In this document: in pieces, positions 46,107 to 56,833 of the stretch
Position numbering within the stretch: position 1 is the stretch's first letter
How the letters are laid out: the number at the start of each line of letters is the position of its first letter
Source: Tricholoma matsutake
Taxonomy: Eukaryota > Basidiomycota > Agaricomycetes > Agaricales > Tricholomataceae
DNA: 64,000 bases
Assembly: GCA_026075535.2 (NCBI GenBank)
Contig: AP026543.1
Coordinates: 8,990,001 to 9,054,000, forward strand
Direction of reading: 5' to 3'
Translations under genes and position numbers: made by a program
Notes under the pieces: generated by a model
Seen by the model: only the letters and a program-made list of their open reading frames with translations
What the model was told of the DNA's origin: nothing
Databases searched by the model: none

Positions 46107-46696
46107 GCTAGGCTATGATTCTCCTAGGTCGCAGAGGGCATGTTGTTATCACTGGACCCTCTTATAACACGCAGTCGGCATGCTTACCTCAAGCGTACCA
46201 TGCCTCGAGATCTCGATCCGTGTGTTTGGCATAGTTTCTCGCCTCTGATCGCTTCGTGAGCGCTTGAGCATCTCCTGGGAGTGGATCTACGCGAACGTGA
46301 ATGGTTGTGAAGAAAGTGAAGCAAGTTATCCACTTTATTCGCCCAACTGGAAAACGTGTATCACACATGCACGTACTGCGCTATCCCTCATAGGAAGCTC
46401 AGATCCTAATCAGCCCAATAGGAAGGTGTTGATCGGAAGACTGAATACTTCTTCCTCTTCCTCTGTAGCACTGACGCATTGGTCATCGGCCGAAGTCGAT
46501 TCGGGCGGGGGGCGTGGATCTGTCAAATCGTTGAATCACATTAATCACGAATGGATCTGACTTATCAGAAGTTATACGCGAGTTGATAACAAGCCGAATA
46601 CAACGAATTCCTTCCGAGATCAATCGATCACAACTGTCACCGAGTCATCGTGGCTCCTACTAGAAAGAAACTTTTCTTGCGAGGAGATCATCAACG
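46107..46696. promoter_or_regulatory. Divergent intergenic region of the helical-protein pair
   Basis: 590 bp between two start codons pointing away from each other. It must hold both promoters. A frame at 46264-46560 has no support. No shared operator was recognised. Confidence 0.5.
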
Positions 46697-48241
46697 ATGC
46701 ATCCTGCCGGCCTGAACTTGACATCCCTTCTCATGTCCCCTCCTTACAGCCGTCGATATGGTGGCCAAACAATACAACAGGGAGCCGACGAACACGACCA
46801 AGATCTCAAGCGGCTCATCGACGATGCTCTAGCAGTCCAAGATGGTCTGAACACCATCAAGAACCGGCTTGCGAATCTCGATTCAGCGGTGAACACGACA
46901 CCGTTGACAAGCCTTGCTTTGGATTGTCAGGAGGTAAGAGAACTTTTACCGTATGCGCACACAATGCTGTGGATAGGTTTACATACCTGTAAATGATCAG
47001 AAATTCTACGACCTTCTGATGAGCTCGAGAGACTCCGCCTCGATCCTGATGGCCCACTTGGAAGGTTAATGTCTGTTGCTCGCACTGAGACTATTAACGT
47101 GAAGCAGTCAGCAAGTAGATTTCACCCAAAACATAGTTCCACTTGTGCAAGACCCCGAAGTATCCCAGTCTGACAAGATCATTGAAGTAAAGAGCGCAGC
47201 AGAGCTGGTTCGTCCGTCCACAGCGATGTCCTCCATGCAGTTCAGCTGACCAGACGCGTAGATCGCAACAACAGCAAAAAAAAGCCCCATCAAAACACAG
47301 GAGGAATTCAAGGACCTCAAAACGGTGTTGACAGGGCTCGGAAAGATGGTCAATGAGTTCTCATCCGAGATGAAACTTTGTACGGAGAGCTCCATGAGTA
47401 GCTTGTTAAGTGAGATCTACGGGCTGGAGGTTAAGTTGGCAGCTATGTTTGTCATGCTATGCGAATTATAAATTCACCCAACCTGAGATTAACTATATTT
47501 GAACAGCTTCGCACACCAAAGGAACATCGTGGGCAGGTTAATTGACGTGGTTGAAGCGGTACCAGTCGCGATGGGGGGACATGCACACGATCTTAACACA
47601 GCGACAGAGTCCGCGATGTCAACTGAACTACGTGAGGAGAGACACACTGAGGTCATGGCCAAGAAGTTTATAGCTTTTGTACCCAATTCTGCCTTGGTTT
47701 CTTCGACATTGGTTAATCTTGCGGGTTAATAGGTCCAGGCGACCGGCAAAGCCTGCTTGTGTCTCAAGCAATTCCTCGATACTGAGACCGCCTACAAAGG
47801 TCTGTATTTTTCCATGATATTGTAATCGCTATGGCATAAACGTGATGCATACCCTAGCCGACTCCAAAACACTCCGACAGAAACGATCCGAGGTCGCGAG
47901 GTTAAGAAGCGATATAGAGGTCAAACAGCTGGAGATTGAAAGGGCCCGACAAGGGCTTAAGATGGTAACGTCACAGTTCATGAGTCTGAATGGAAAACTG
48001 GGCCAGTTCGAAGACATATGGAATAGGCTCCTTGAGGACGTGAGAGCACTTCATGAATATTTGGAAAACCCGGACCCATCGCTTACAGCGAAGGTAAGAT
48101 GGATTTAAAATGAATGCTGAAATCGTCGAATGATTGCGTGAACAGGATTTTCAGATGCGTGTCGTCAAGGAAGGAGTGCTGTACAAGAATATCAGAGGGG
48201 CACTAGAGATGTACGCCATTAGAGCACGACACACCTATTGA
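46697..48241 (+). CDS. Helical protein, paralogue of the divergent neighbour
   Basis: About eight exons; exon 1 is 46697-46933 (MHPAGLNLTSLLMSPPYS). Helix-rich throughout: QDLKRLIDDALAVQDGLNTI, DFTQNIVPLVQDPEVSQSDK and, near the end, SEVARLRSDIEVKQLEIERA. It matches its neighbour in two ways: similar segments (VQDPEVSQSDK against INDPKISLSDK) and three N-terminal introns at the same places and phases (0, 1, 0). No clear hydrophobic hairpin is seen where the neighbour has one. The junction near 47440-47500 is uncertain (a GTTTGT donor is my best guess), so a small model error could hide part of the middle. The stop is at 48239-48241. Confidence 0.55.
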
Positions 48242-48601
48242 GAGACATGATAGCGTTCGACACATGTGCGCGTAGAATGTGGATAATGTAAATATCGCCG
48301 ATATTTTTCGCGCTCATGCTCAGTCGAAGTGAAGGCCATTACGATTATTCGGATTCATTGGAGATCCGACTTACCTCTAGCTGGGAGGAGTTTTGATCGA
48401 TCGAGTATTTGAATTACAAGCATACTTAGTCCTGTGCAGACACGACTTCCAATGGCATTACCGAAATCAGAGCGCTTCGGAAATATCCACCTTGTCATGG
48501 TGTGAATGAGGTTTCAGAAGAATCTGATTTGGCCTAAAGCATGTTTGGTATTCCATCTGAAGTACATGTGACTGGTGAGCATAATAACTTTCAACAACAG
48601 C
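48242..48601. other. Intergenic between convergent genes, nothing seen
   Basis: 360 bp of 3' flanks. No supported features. Confidence 0.6.
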
Positions 48602-49133
48602 CTAATCTGCCGATGCAGTTACTCGTGCTGTAAAAAGAACGATTAGGACAAAAACGATTAGGACAAAAGGCGCGAGCAAAAAGATGGGATACGCACTGTA
48701 GATCAGCTGCGCCGAGTGGTGCACTATCGGCTTGATCTGACCATCCTTCTCCATATGTCTGATAGCAACCCGTGCAAGGCTACCATTAATTTTTAGCCGC
48801 TCGATGAGGATGCTCTGGCTGATGAACTTGAAGGTGGGGACTTCCTTCATGATGCGATCGTAGGTGGCCTTGTCAAGGGTAACGGCGTGGACTGCTTTGT
48901 CCTTGACCTTTCCCTTCGACCACTTCTTCTTTTTTGCGGATTTTCCACCGCCTGACGGGGCGGCTGCTTTAGCTTTGGCCTGAAAAAAAAAAAAAAAGGT
49001 CAAAATGCGTTCCCATTTACGACATCCAAAACCAAACCGATCCATCCAGCTGAGAACCGCAAAATGACACATAATCCATTCTCTCATCTGACCGACATAG
49101 GTGCCTATGCCAAAGAAACCGGTCACTCACCAT
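48602..49133 (-). CDS. RPS25: 40S ribosomal protein eS25
   Basis: Three exons: 49131-49133, 48697-48979, 48602-48627; 312 nt, 103 aa. The first coding exon is just the ATG; a 151-nt intron (GTGAGT..TTTTCAG) follows, which is much longer than others here. The protein reads [20 protein letters not shown], then KVPTF-like [31 protein letters not shown] and ends VTASAD. This is the classic eS25 with its basic N-terminus and winged-helix core. It is part of the small ribosomal subunit head and takes part in IRES-dependent initiation. Intact. Confidence 0.95.
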
Positions 49134-49977
49134 TGACTTGTAGGACCGTCGTCGTTAAGTTGAATCCCCTTGTTGGCAGCTGCAAACACCGTTGTGCGTT
49201 GTCTGTTTGGTCTGATCACATAAGCCCGGCTACGGTTGCCGACCCGCCCCATTCACGTGATTCCAAAAAATGATACTCCAATGGTTACGAGGGTGATGTT
49301 GGGTTCTCACGAGAGGTCGGGAAAATAGCACCAACGTCGCCTTCGACGACCCAAAAGGCCAGTCAGGGGTCTAATGACATTCATATTCTTGAGGTACACC
49401 TAAAACCTACAAATAAAAGAAGAAGAAAGGTAGGGAAGTAGGTAAATGAGGAGTTGGAAGATGAGGATTCCGATGTGAGGAGCGAGGATGTGAGAGTAGA
49501 CAAGTCCGGCAGGTGCACAGTCCAATGTGAGAAAGCAGAAACTGAAGTCCAGGGATGATAAGTAAGTAAATGAATGAGAGAAATGTCTATGCATCATTGA
49601 CAAAGCTTTCCCCATGGGGTAAGTGGTAGAAATGTGTTTCAAGCATGAAGTATTGGAGAAGTACAGGGTGCTTACAAATGTTGCCAAGCAGGCAACGCCC
49701 ATTGACCAATACCTTGTATATTCTCCATGATTGACATTGCCCCCCCCCCCACTCTCATGGACTGACCTCCTACATCCTTCTCAAAGAAACTGTGAAGTTG
49801 TTGCATGAAGAAAGCTCTTGTTGGTACAGCCCCTTTAGATTTTAGCCAGAGAGGACATGACAGAGGGAACAGGTGATCACAAGATTGGATCTAGGAGTGG
49901 AATAGGGTTGTTGGGTTGGGGTTGGAGCATAAAATGATGGTGTTTCCTTCAAAGAACTTGTTGGCCTTAAATCCATA
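49134..49977. other. Intergenic, no gene seen
   Basis: Right edge of the gene island. It includes the eS25 promoter and a run of ten C at 49741-49750. A 100-codon minus-strand frame at 49400-49702 is hydrophobic and lacks support. Confidence 0.5.
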
Positions 49978-49985
49978 CCCTTGCA

Positions 49986-51470
49986 TAGTGTTTGAAGGTT
50001 CAGTCCATAGGACCGAAGACCGAACCGGACTGAACCATGGTCCATGCTGCAGTTTGGTCCATTTGTCTGAAAAATTGAGTAATCGAAACCGCGGTTCGGT
50101 TGCCGGTTCACTCATTTTGAAAACATTTGAAGACCATTATAAGACCGGTTGTAACCAGTTTACAACCGGTCTTTTACACTTAGATTATGTACCCTATAAG
50201 CTCCTATAAGAGTACCAAATAAATAAATTATATACTAATTACATATGTCGTAGATAAAAAATGGGGGCATGCCTGAATGAATAGAGGGAAAAGTAAGCTG
50301 TTTAAATAGCACTGACCATTTGCACCTGTTTGCATGGTCACATGTACTCTCGTTTACGTGTTTTTGATGTGTTTACATCTTTCGTTTATATGTTTACACT
50401 TATTTGTACTGTATTGCCACCAGCCACCAGCCACAACACGTTTCGCAACTTGGTTTCTCTCCCTACAACAACAGCCTTGTCCACAACCGGGGCACAAACA
50501 TCTGTTGTTGTTTGTGCCCCAGGTAAGTATCTTTTACTCTTTGCCTTTCATTTGTAACTAATTTTTATCTTGTTTGTTTCTTAGAATCTATGTATATTAT
50601 AACACATTATAACACTGACAACATGGCACCCACTTCCAGCCTCATGAGCCACTGCTTGTGGGGTGGACTGTGGGTGCAGGAGATGAGGACAATGAAGACG
50701 AGGACAATGAGGGACAACGAGGACAACAAACAACAAATGATAAGCAGGGGACGACAACGATGACAAAAAATGAGTGGAGGATGATGACAACGAACAATGA
50801 GTAGGGGATGACAACGACAACGAATGCCAACCAGAGGATGACAATGATGACAAACAATGACAACGACGATGAATGACAAGCAGGGGACAACGATCATGAT
50901 GAATGAGTAGGGGACAACGACAATGACAAACGACAAGCAGGGGACGACAACAATTGGGGATGATGACGAGGATGAATGGGGACCACAAGACAGTGACAAT
51001 GCAACACCCGCCCCTCCCTCGCTTGGAACGCAAGATGAAGGGGTGGTTTTCTACTGATGTGTCTTCCCCAGCACCGCCATCCAGCCTCGCGAGCCCCTGC
51101 TCACAGGTGGACTTGTTTTCTTGTTTTTTAATTTGTTTTTTTCTATTTCTATTTCTATTTCTATTTCTATTTCTATTTCTTTTTTCTATTTCTTTTTCAT
51201 TCTCTTACACCATGACTGTGAGCAACTGCTCGCAGCATGTAAATGTAATTAGTTTTATTTAGTATATAATAGAATTAAGTTAATACTCGAAAAAATGGGA
51301 CAAAAACTGGTCTAAACTGGTTTTCTGAACTGTAACTGAACCAATTAGGACCGGTCCTATTGGTTTGGTTACGGTCTATGTCACTTGGGCTTGCAGTCTG
51401 GACCGGTTATGGTCCCAGTTAACCCACTTTGGGGTTGAAAAACTGGACTGAACCGGACCTTAAAACACTA
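49986..51470. mobile_element. hAT element with perfect 8-bp duplication, no transposase
   Basis: 1485 bp between TAGTGTTTGAAGGTTCAGTCC and, complemented, TAGTGTTTTAAGGTCCGGTTC. The flanks are identical: CCCTTGCA at 49978-49985 and 51471-51478. Same TIR family as 14709-18715. Subterminal GGACCGG/ACCGGTC words are dense at both ends. The interior holds one hairpin-splice module (50489-50584), purine-rich GACAACGA repeats to 51000, three GAGC..GCTC palindrome words and a (CTATTT)n run at about 51139-51180. It has no transposase and so depends on another element. Confidence 0.9.
50489..50584 (+). other. Perfect hairpin, splice donor and short intron
   Basis: GGGGCACAAACA (50489-50500) and TGTTTGTGCCCC (50509-50520) pair perfectly around an 8-base loop. 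AG|GTAAGT follows at once (donor 50523), then a pyrimidine-rich stretch with CTAAT and an acceptor TTAG at 50584: a 62-nt intron. It repeats the layout of the array at 15.4-16.7 kb with a different stem sequence. Confidence 0.75.
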
Positions 51471-51478
51471 CCCTTGCA

Positions 51479-52029
51479 TATCCCTGTACCCTTACTAAGG
51501 GTATAGGAGTATCATTACATGAGAATATTGTGTGATTTTTCCAGCTACAGAGGTTCATATCCAAGGTTAAATTTAGATTTAGAGATTGTCCAATGTTATT
51601 ATGTTATTATATCTATAAGAAGGTTAGTTTGCAGTATAAATAGTAAATAGCATAAGTGATCAACACTCTTTAAATTAATTTTGACTTAAAATATGTTGAC
51701 TTGGTGCAAAACCCCTGTACCCTTGACAAACCCTCCCTATGCTTGGCAACCTTTATATGTTTATGTACCCTTACCCATAAGGGTAGGGTGTTCAGGGGTA
51801 AGGGTAAGGTTTTGAGATTTTATACTCAAGGGTAACCTGGAAGGAAGTCAGGGACTTCCAACACTAAGTTGAAACACATGAACAAGAATGAGGTATGAAT
51901 TCAAAAGACTTAAGCTACCAAAATACAAGGTGGTGCAATAATGTGATTGTGTATGTGCATGTGATCATGATGGTGACTAAGACATGGCTGTAACATCATT
52001 ACACTCTCCCATGCATTAAAAATTTAATT
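51479..52029. other. No gene seen; GGGTAAGGG words
   Basis: AT-rich, with CCCTTACCCATAAGGGTAGGG and related words at 51720-51840 like those of hAT ends. No coding support. Confidence 0.5.
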
Positions 52030-52731
52030 TTCTCATGATTCCCATTTCTCAAGTGCCTCTGTCTCTAATAGCTTGGAGTGTGGAAGCCACAGATTGTGTT
52101 CTGGGCCATATCCAAGCCAGTGGACTAGGTATTGTTGGCCATGTCCATGCAGTCGTTCATCAAGGATTCAATCAATGAAATATTCAGATGAGCCATCTGC
52201 TGTGATGATTGCACTCGGTGCTGATAATTTCAGCTGGGGAAGAGGTCATTGTCATTTTCTATGGCAGGGCGCAGGTGTGAGCTGTGGAATGTGGGATGAG
52301 CTCATGATGATACAGGAAGCTTCAGTTTGTAGGACGAGGATTTGGGGAAGGTTTGCAGGATTTCATATGGCTGTTGAATCTTGGCATGAACTTTGCGCAT
52401 CTACCATCTTTGCTTTGCATGTATTCTCTTCTTTGGTGTGCTGTTGCTAGGAAGACTCTGTCACTGGGTTCTAAAGTGGGTTTGTTGGTGTAGTCTTTGT
52501 TGGTGTGGTGCACTTGGTTAATCTTGGTGGCAAGCATGCAATCTTTTGCCTCCATAACCTGGTGCTCAATGTTTTCCACAATTGCCCATGCTTGTGTGTT
52601 TTCTGGTGATTCTCGGGTGGTGTAATGATGATATCCGGGATGGTGAGAGAGGAAGGGATGAGGGGAGGAATTGAATGAGGTGACCTTCCTGTCTTTAACA
52701 TGAATGGCGAGAATCCTGTTGATGCATTGAC
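52030..52731 (-). pseudogene. Old Gypsy integrase/chromodomain fragment
   Basis: Minus strand: NASTGFSPFMLKTGRSPHSI at the start (integrase C-terminal part), then KINQVHHTNKDY, FLATAHQRREYMQSKDGRC and AKFMPRFNSHMK, and a frame-shifted chromodomain near 52050-52170. Many stops. It is cut at 52731 by the LTR of the next Gypsy element, so it is older. Confidence 0.75.
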
Positions 52732-53168
52732 TATAAGGGCAACCTTAGCCTCTAGCAAAGGGAAATCTGAAGTTAAAATTATGCTATATATTACAGGGGT
52801 TGGGGATGGACCTAGCATAGGGAAATCCAAAGAGAAAACTCTAAGGATCCCTTTGCCAATGCCCAGTATATGTGAAGACTGCAAAAATCAAATAATAATC
52901 TAAAAATAGAAAAGGTGGAGATAGGCAGATCAAGGCCGCTGAATGACATCATGCCAAGGGGTAGATGTAGGAAGGGGTGCTCTGCCTCTAAATATAAAAC
53001 TGTCAACATGCACAAATGTGATAGAAAGGGAAATTAGTAATAAAATGTGGAAAAATCATAGAAAATGAAGAATAGAAGGAAATGAAGTGAGGAAAAATAT
53101 AGGACAAACATAAAAAATAGGAGAAACACAGGGCACCCCCCTGAGTCCCCCCTAATCCCCTTAAATCA
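52732..53168 (-). repeat. 3' LTR of minus-strand Gypsy
   Basis: On the minus strand it starts TGATTTAAGGGG and ends CCCTTATA. Similar to the 426-bp LTRs elsewhere, slightly longer at its start. Confidence 0.8.
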
Positions 53169-53257
53169 CCCCCTCTCTAAGATGCATTGCCCCAATGCAT
53201 TCAAAATCACATACAACCAAAGTCAGTGACTTGAATGTGATGTGGTGCAGCAGTGTG

Positions 53258-56200
53258 CTATTGGTGGAATTCCTTGACTAACTGAGGGGCATTCACATTG
53301 GACTCTTTGACCCATGAGTTCTCCTCATACCCATAACCCTTCCAATGCACCAAGTACTGGAGTTTTCTTTGACGCAACCAGCTGTCCAAGATTGACTCGA
53401 CTTTGTACTGGTGTTCTCCTTCGATCACTGTAGGCAGTGGTGGTGGACGTGAATGGCATCCCAGGAATGGATCTGGGGGAGCTGGAAGGAGTTTGATGAC
53501 ATGGAAGACTAGGTGGAGCCTGGACATGGAGGCTGGGAGGTGTAGATGATAGGCATGCATTTCAACACACTTGATAATGGGGAAAGGTCCCAGGAAGTGA
53601 TGAGTGAGTTTCTTGGATGGATGCATAGTGGAGATGTCACTGGAGTCAAGATAAACTCAATCACCAACCTTGTACTGAGGGGTCAGAGAATGGTGTTGGT
53701 TGTAAAAGTGTGCCATGTTGTCCTTCGCCTTTGTCTCCTCCAAGCTATCCTGCATGCATTCTGTGAACTCATTCACTGTCTCAATGTGTGAGGGAGTTTG
53801 GTGAGGTTCAAATCCCATGCGTAGATGTCATCCAGTGTCTAAGAGGAAAGGGGTCTGTTGAGTGGAAGCATGGACATGGTTGTTGTATCCAAACTCAGCC
53901 AAGGGGAGAAGATTGTCCCAATTGTCCTGGCACTTATTGACAAAGATGCAGATGTATTGACTCACTCAGTCTGGCCATCAGTTTGTGGGTGATAGGTGGT
54001 CAAAGCAAGGAGTTTTATCCCCATAAGTCGTTACAGCTCATGAGTGAACTCTGCCATGAACTGAGGGCCACGGTCAGAGAGAAAAGTGCCAGGAAGTCCA
54101 TGCAATTTCCACACATGGTGGAGATAGAGTCAGGTGGCACCCAGGGCGCTGACAGTGGTGTGAGTGGGAATGAAGTAAGCACATTTTCCCACTGAATCAA
54201 CTGTGCACATCACCACATCAAACCCATTCGACTCTGGCAACTCCACTACAAAGTCGACACTGACAACATCCCAATGACTCTCTGGAACAGGAAGAGGATG
54301 TAGCTTGCCAATGGGTTTGTGACAAGGAATCTTGGTGCATAAGCAAAGGTCACGAGTACAACAAGACTGACCAATGAGTCATGACATTTGTGGCCACCAA
54401 TATGTAATTCCATGAGGTGAGCTCCAAGGTCTTCCAGTGTCCAGAATGACCAGCAATCTGTGAGTCATGGTGTTGGGATATGATGTGCTGGTGAAGGTCT
54501 GGGTCATTGGGGACATAGATGTGATCCCTGAAATACAACAAGTCCTCCTTTTCAGCCCACTCTGCTGCATGCAAGGAAAGGGTGGATCTCTTCCTCAGTT
54601 CTTTAACAGCTCAGGCAACAACATCCTCATGTAAACTGCTATGGTTTGTGCAACAAATGTCACATAGGATGTCCTGCTCCTCACCCTGGGGTGCGATGCC
54701 TTCCAGTGCCTGAATGGTGATCAGGTCTGGCTGCAACAACACAATGTTTTGATTGTCATTGCTGCCGTCCCCATGGTCTGCACATTGGGAGAGGGCATCG
54801 GTCTTCCCCATGCTGCAACCCAGATGGTGGTGCAAGGAGAAGTTGAATCTGGATAGATACAGGGACCAATGAGCTTGACAATGGTTCAATTTCTTGGCTG
54901 TCATAAAGTACTCAAGATTCTTGTGATCCATCCAAATTTCCACCTTGTGTTGGGCACCCTTGAGGAAGTGTCACCACTCCTCAAGCGCACGCATTATCGC
55001 AAACATCTCCTTGTCATGAATCTTGTAGTTTCGCTCTACAGCACTAAGGCTTTTGGAGTAGAACACAACAGGATGCCACTTCTGGTCCTCCAGAGACTGC
55101 TGAGACAATACAGCGCCTGTCACAAAGTCAGAACTGTTGGCTTCTACACGAAAAGGGTGAAAATCATCAGCAAAGGTAAGAATGGAAGTGGAAGTGACCA
55201 TCTCCTTAAGCTTTTCAAATGCCTCCTGTTGTGCATTATCCCACCTCCATGCCTCCTTTCCTGTCAAGTCAGACAGTGGTCATGCATGATGTGAGAAATC
55301 CTTGATAATACACTGATAGAAATTGATGAAGCCCAAGAAAGACTGCACTTCTTTCTTGTTTGTGGGCATCAGCCAAGCTGTGACCCCATTCACATCGATA
55401 GGATCCATCTCCACCTGACCCTCCGAGATAATCAGGCTGAGGTACTCAATCTTGGTCTTCTCAAACTTGCACTTGTCCTGATGAAGGTAGAGTTTGTACC
55501 ATTGAAGCCATTCTAGGATGAGGCATGTGATGTGACAGTGCTCTTCAACCATGCAAGTGAAGATGAGGATGTCATCAAGATAGATACAAACAATGCCTTC
55601 AAGGATGAGGTCATGGAAGATGTCGTTCATCATGGTCTGAAAGGTGGCAGGACTATTAGTAAGGCCAAAGAACATGACAAGTGGTTCAAAAAGACCACAG
55701 TTGGTACAAAAGGCTGCTTTCCACTCATCTCCCTCCTTTATCCTCACATTATTATAACCCCAATAGACATCAAGCTTGGTGAAGTATCAGGCTCTATGGA
55801 GCTGGTTCACAAGTTCAGAGATGAGAGGTAGTGGGTAGCAATTTTTGACTGTGATGTTGTTGAGCCTTCTGTAGTCTTGAACTGGTTGAAGTGAGCCATC
55901 CTTCTTCTTGACAAACAAAAAGGGAGAGGCCATGGGTGACTTCAATGGTTAAATATGTCCAGAGGCCAGGTGCTTGTTGATGAACTGGTCAAGCTGTCAC
56001 TGTTCTTCATGAGAGAGATGATAGACCTTGCAGGTTGAAGGGGTTGCACCAGGGGTGAGTTCGATCGCATAATCCCATGGCTTGTGTGCAGGGAGAGAGT
56101 CAAACGATTCCTTGGAGAACACATCCCCAAACTCATGGAGATGAGGAAGCAAGGAATCAGTAGAGGATTTAGCAGCATTGTTCTTGTGGAAGGCCTCAGT

Positions 56201-56833
56201 GAGGCATTGGGATATCTTCGATGTAGCACACACCTCATGTGATGGATGAATTGCAGTGTAGAAGATCCAATCACCTGCCTCCACTTCCTCTGGCTCCTCA
56301 TCATCATCATCCGAGTCCAGCATCAGATCAGAAACCCCTTCTATTTCCACTTCAGGTATAGGCAGGGGTCCAGCACAACACTTCTGAGTATGTTGTATTG
56401 AGGCCCTTTGTCCATGATGTTCTTGCCTGCCTTCCATGAAACAAGTGTGACAGCAGGATGGACACCGGCTCATTTTAACCTCCCCAGTATGCCAGTTGAC
56501 CTCTGGGTTATGGTCTCAAAGCCATGGAAGGCCCAAAATCACCTTTTGCTTTCCTAATTGAGTGACAGCAAAAAGGGCATGCTCACTATGATCTTTGTAA
56601 TGGAGGACCAGGTCTACAACCTCTCGGATGGCACCAGCTTCATTTGGGGACCCATCCACATTATACACAGGTTTTGGACGCGAGAGTGAGCGAGTATTTA
56701 GGCGATGTTGTTGTGTGAGATGGGCATCAATGAAGAGACTGGTCACACCAGAGTCCAGGAGCACAGAGACACCAAGTATCTGTCCAGTGTCAGTTCCAGT
56801 GTCAGTAGTCTGTAGTTCAATTGCTAGGTTCAA
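53258..56833 (-). pseudogene. Gypsy pol (PR-RT-RNaseH-IN-chromodomain), many stops
   Basis: Minus strand. Protease has the intact VLLDSGVTSLFID (near 56720-56760). RT has [20 protein letters not shown] and CIYLDDILIF with both Asp intact. RNase H has FRVEANSSDFVTGAVLSQQS and IHDKEMFAIMRALEEW. Integrase pieces include HSGHWKTLEL and WDNLLPLAEFGYNNHVHAST in separate frames. The chromodomain (VESILDSWLRQRKLQYLVHW) is at 53258-53440. At least ten stops break the polyprotein, so it is dead. Confidence 0.85.

Noticed and set aside
44433..48241. Firm call of a pore-forming toxin
   Set aside because: Only the architecture (long helices and one hydrophobic hairpin) supports it; no family signature was recognised, so it stays a hypothesis.
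49400..49702. 100-codon hydrophobic minus-strand frame
   Set aside because: No ATG that I could confirm as a sensible start, no similarity; T-rich strand gives a hydrophobic look.
53546..55831. Plus-strand frames of 80-140 codons in the minus-strand Gypsy
   Set aside because: Shadows of the pol gene on the other strand.
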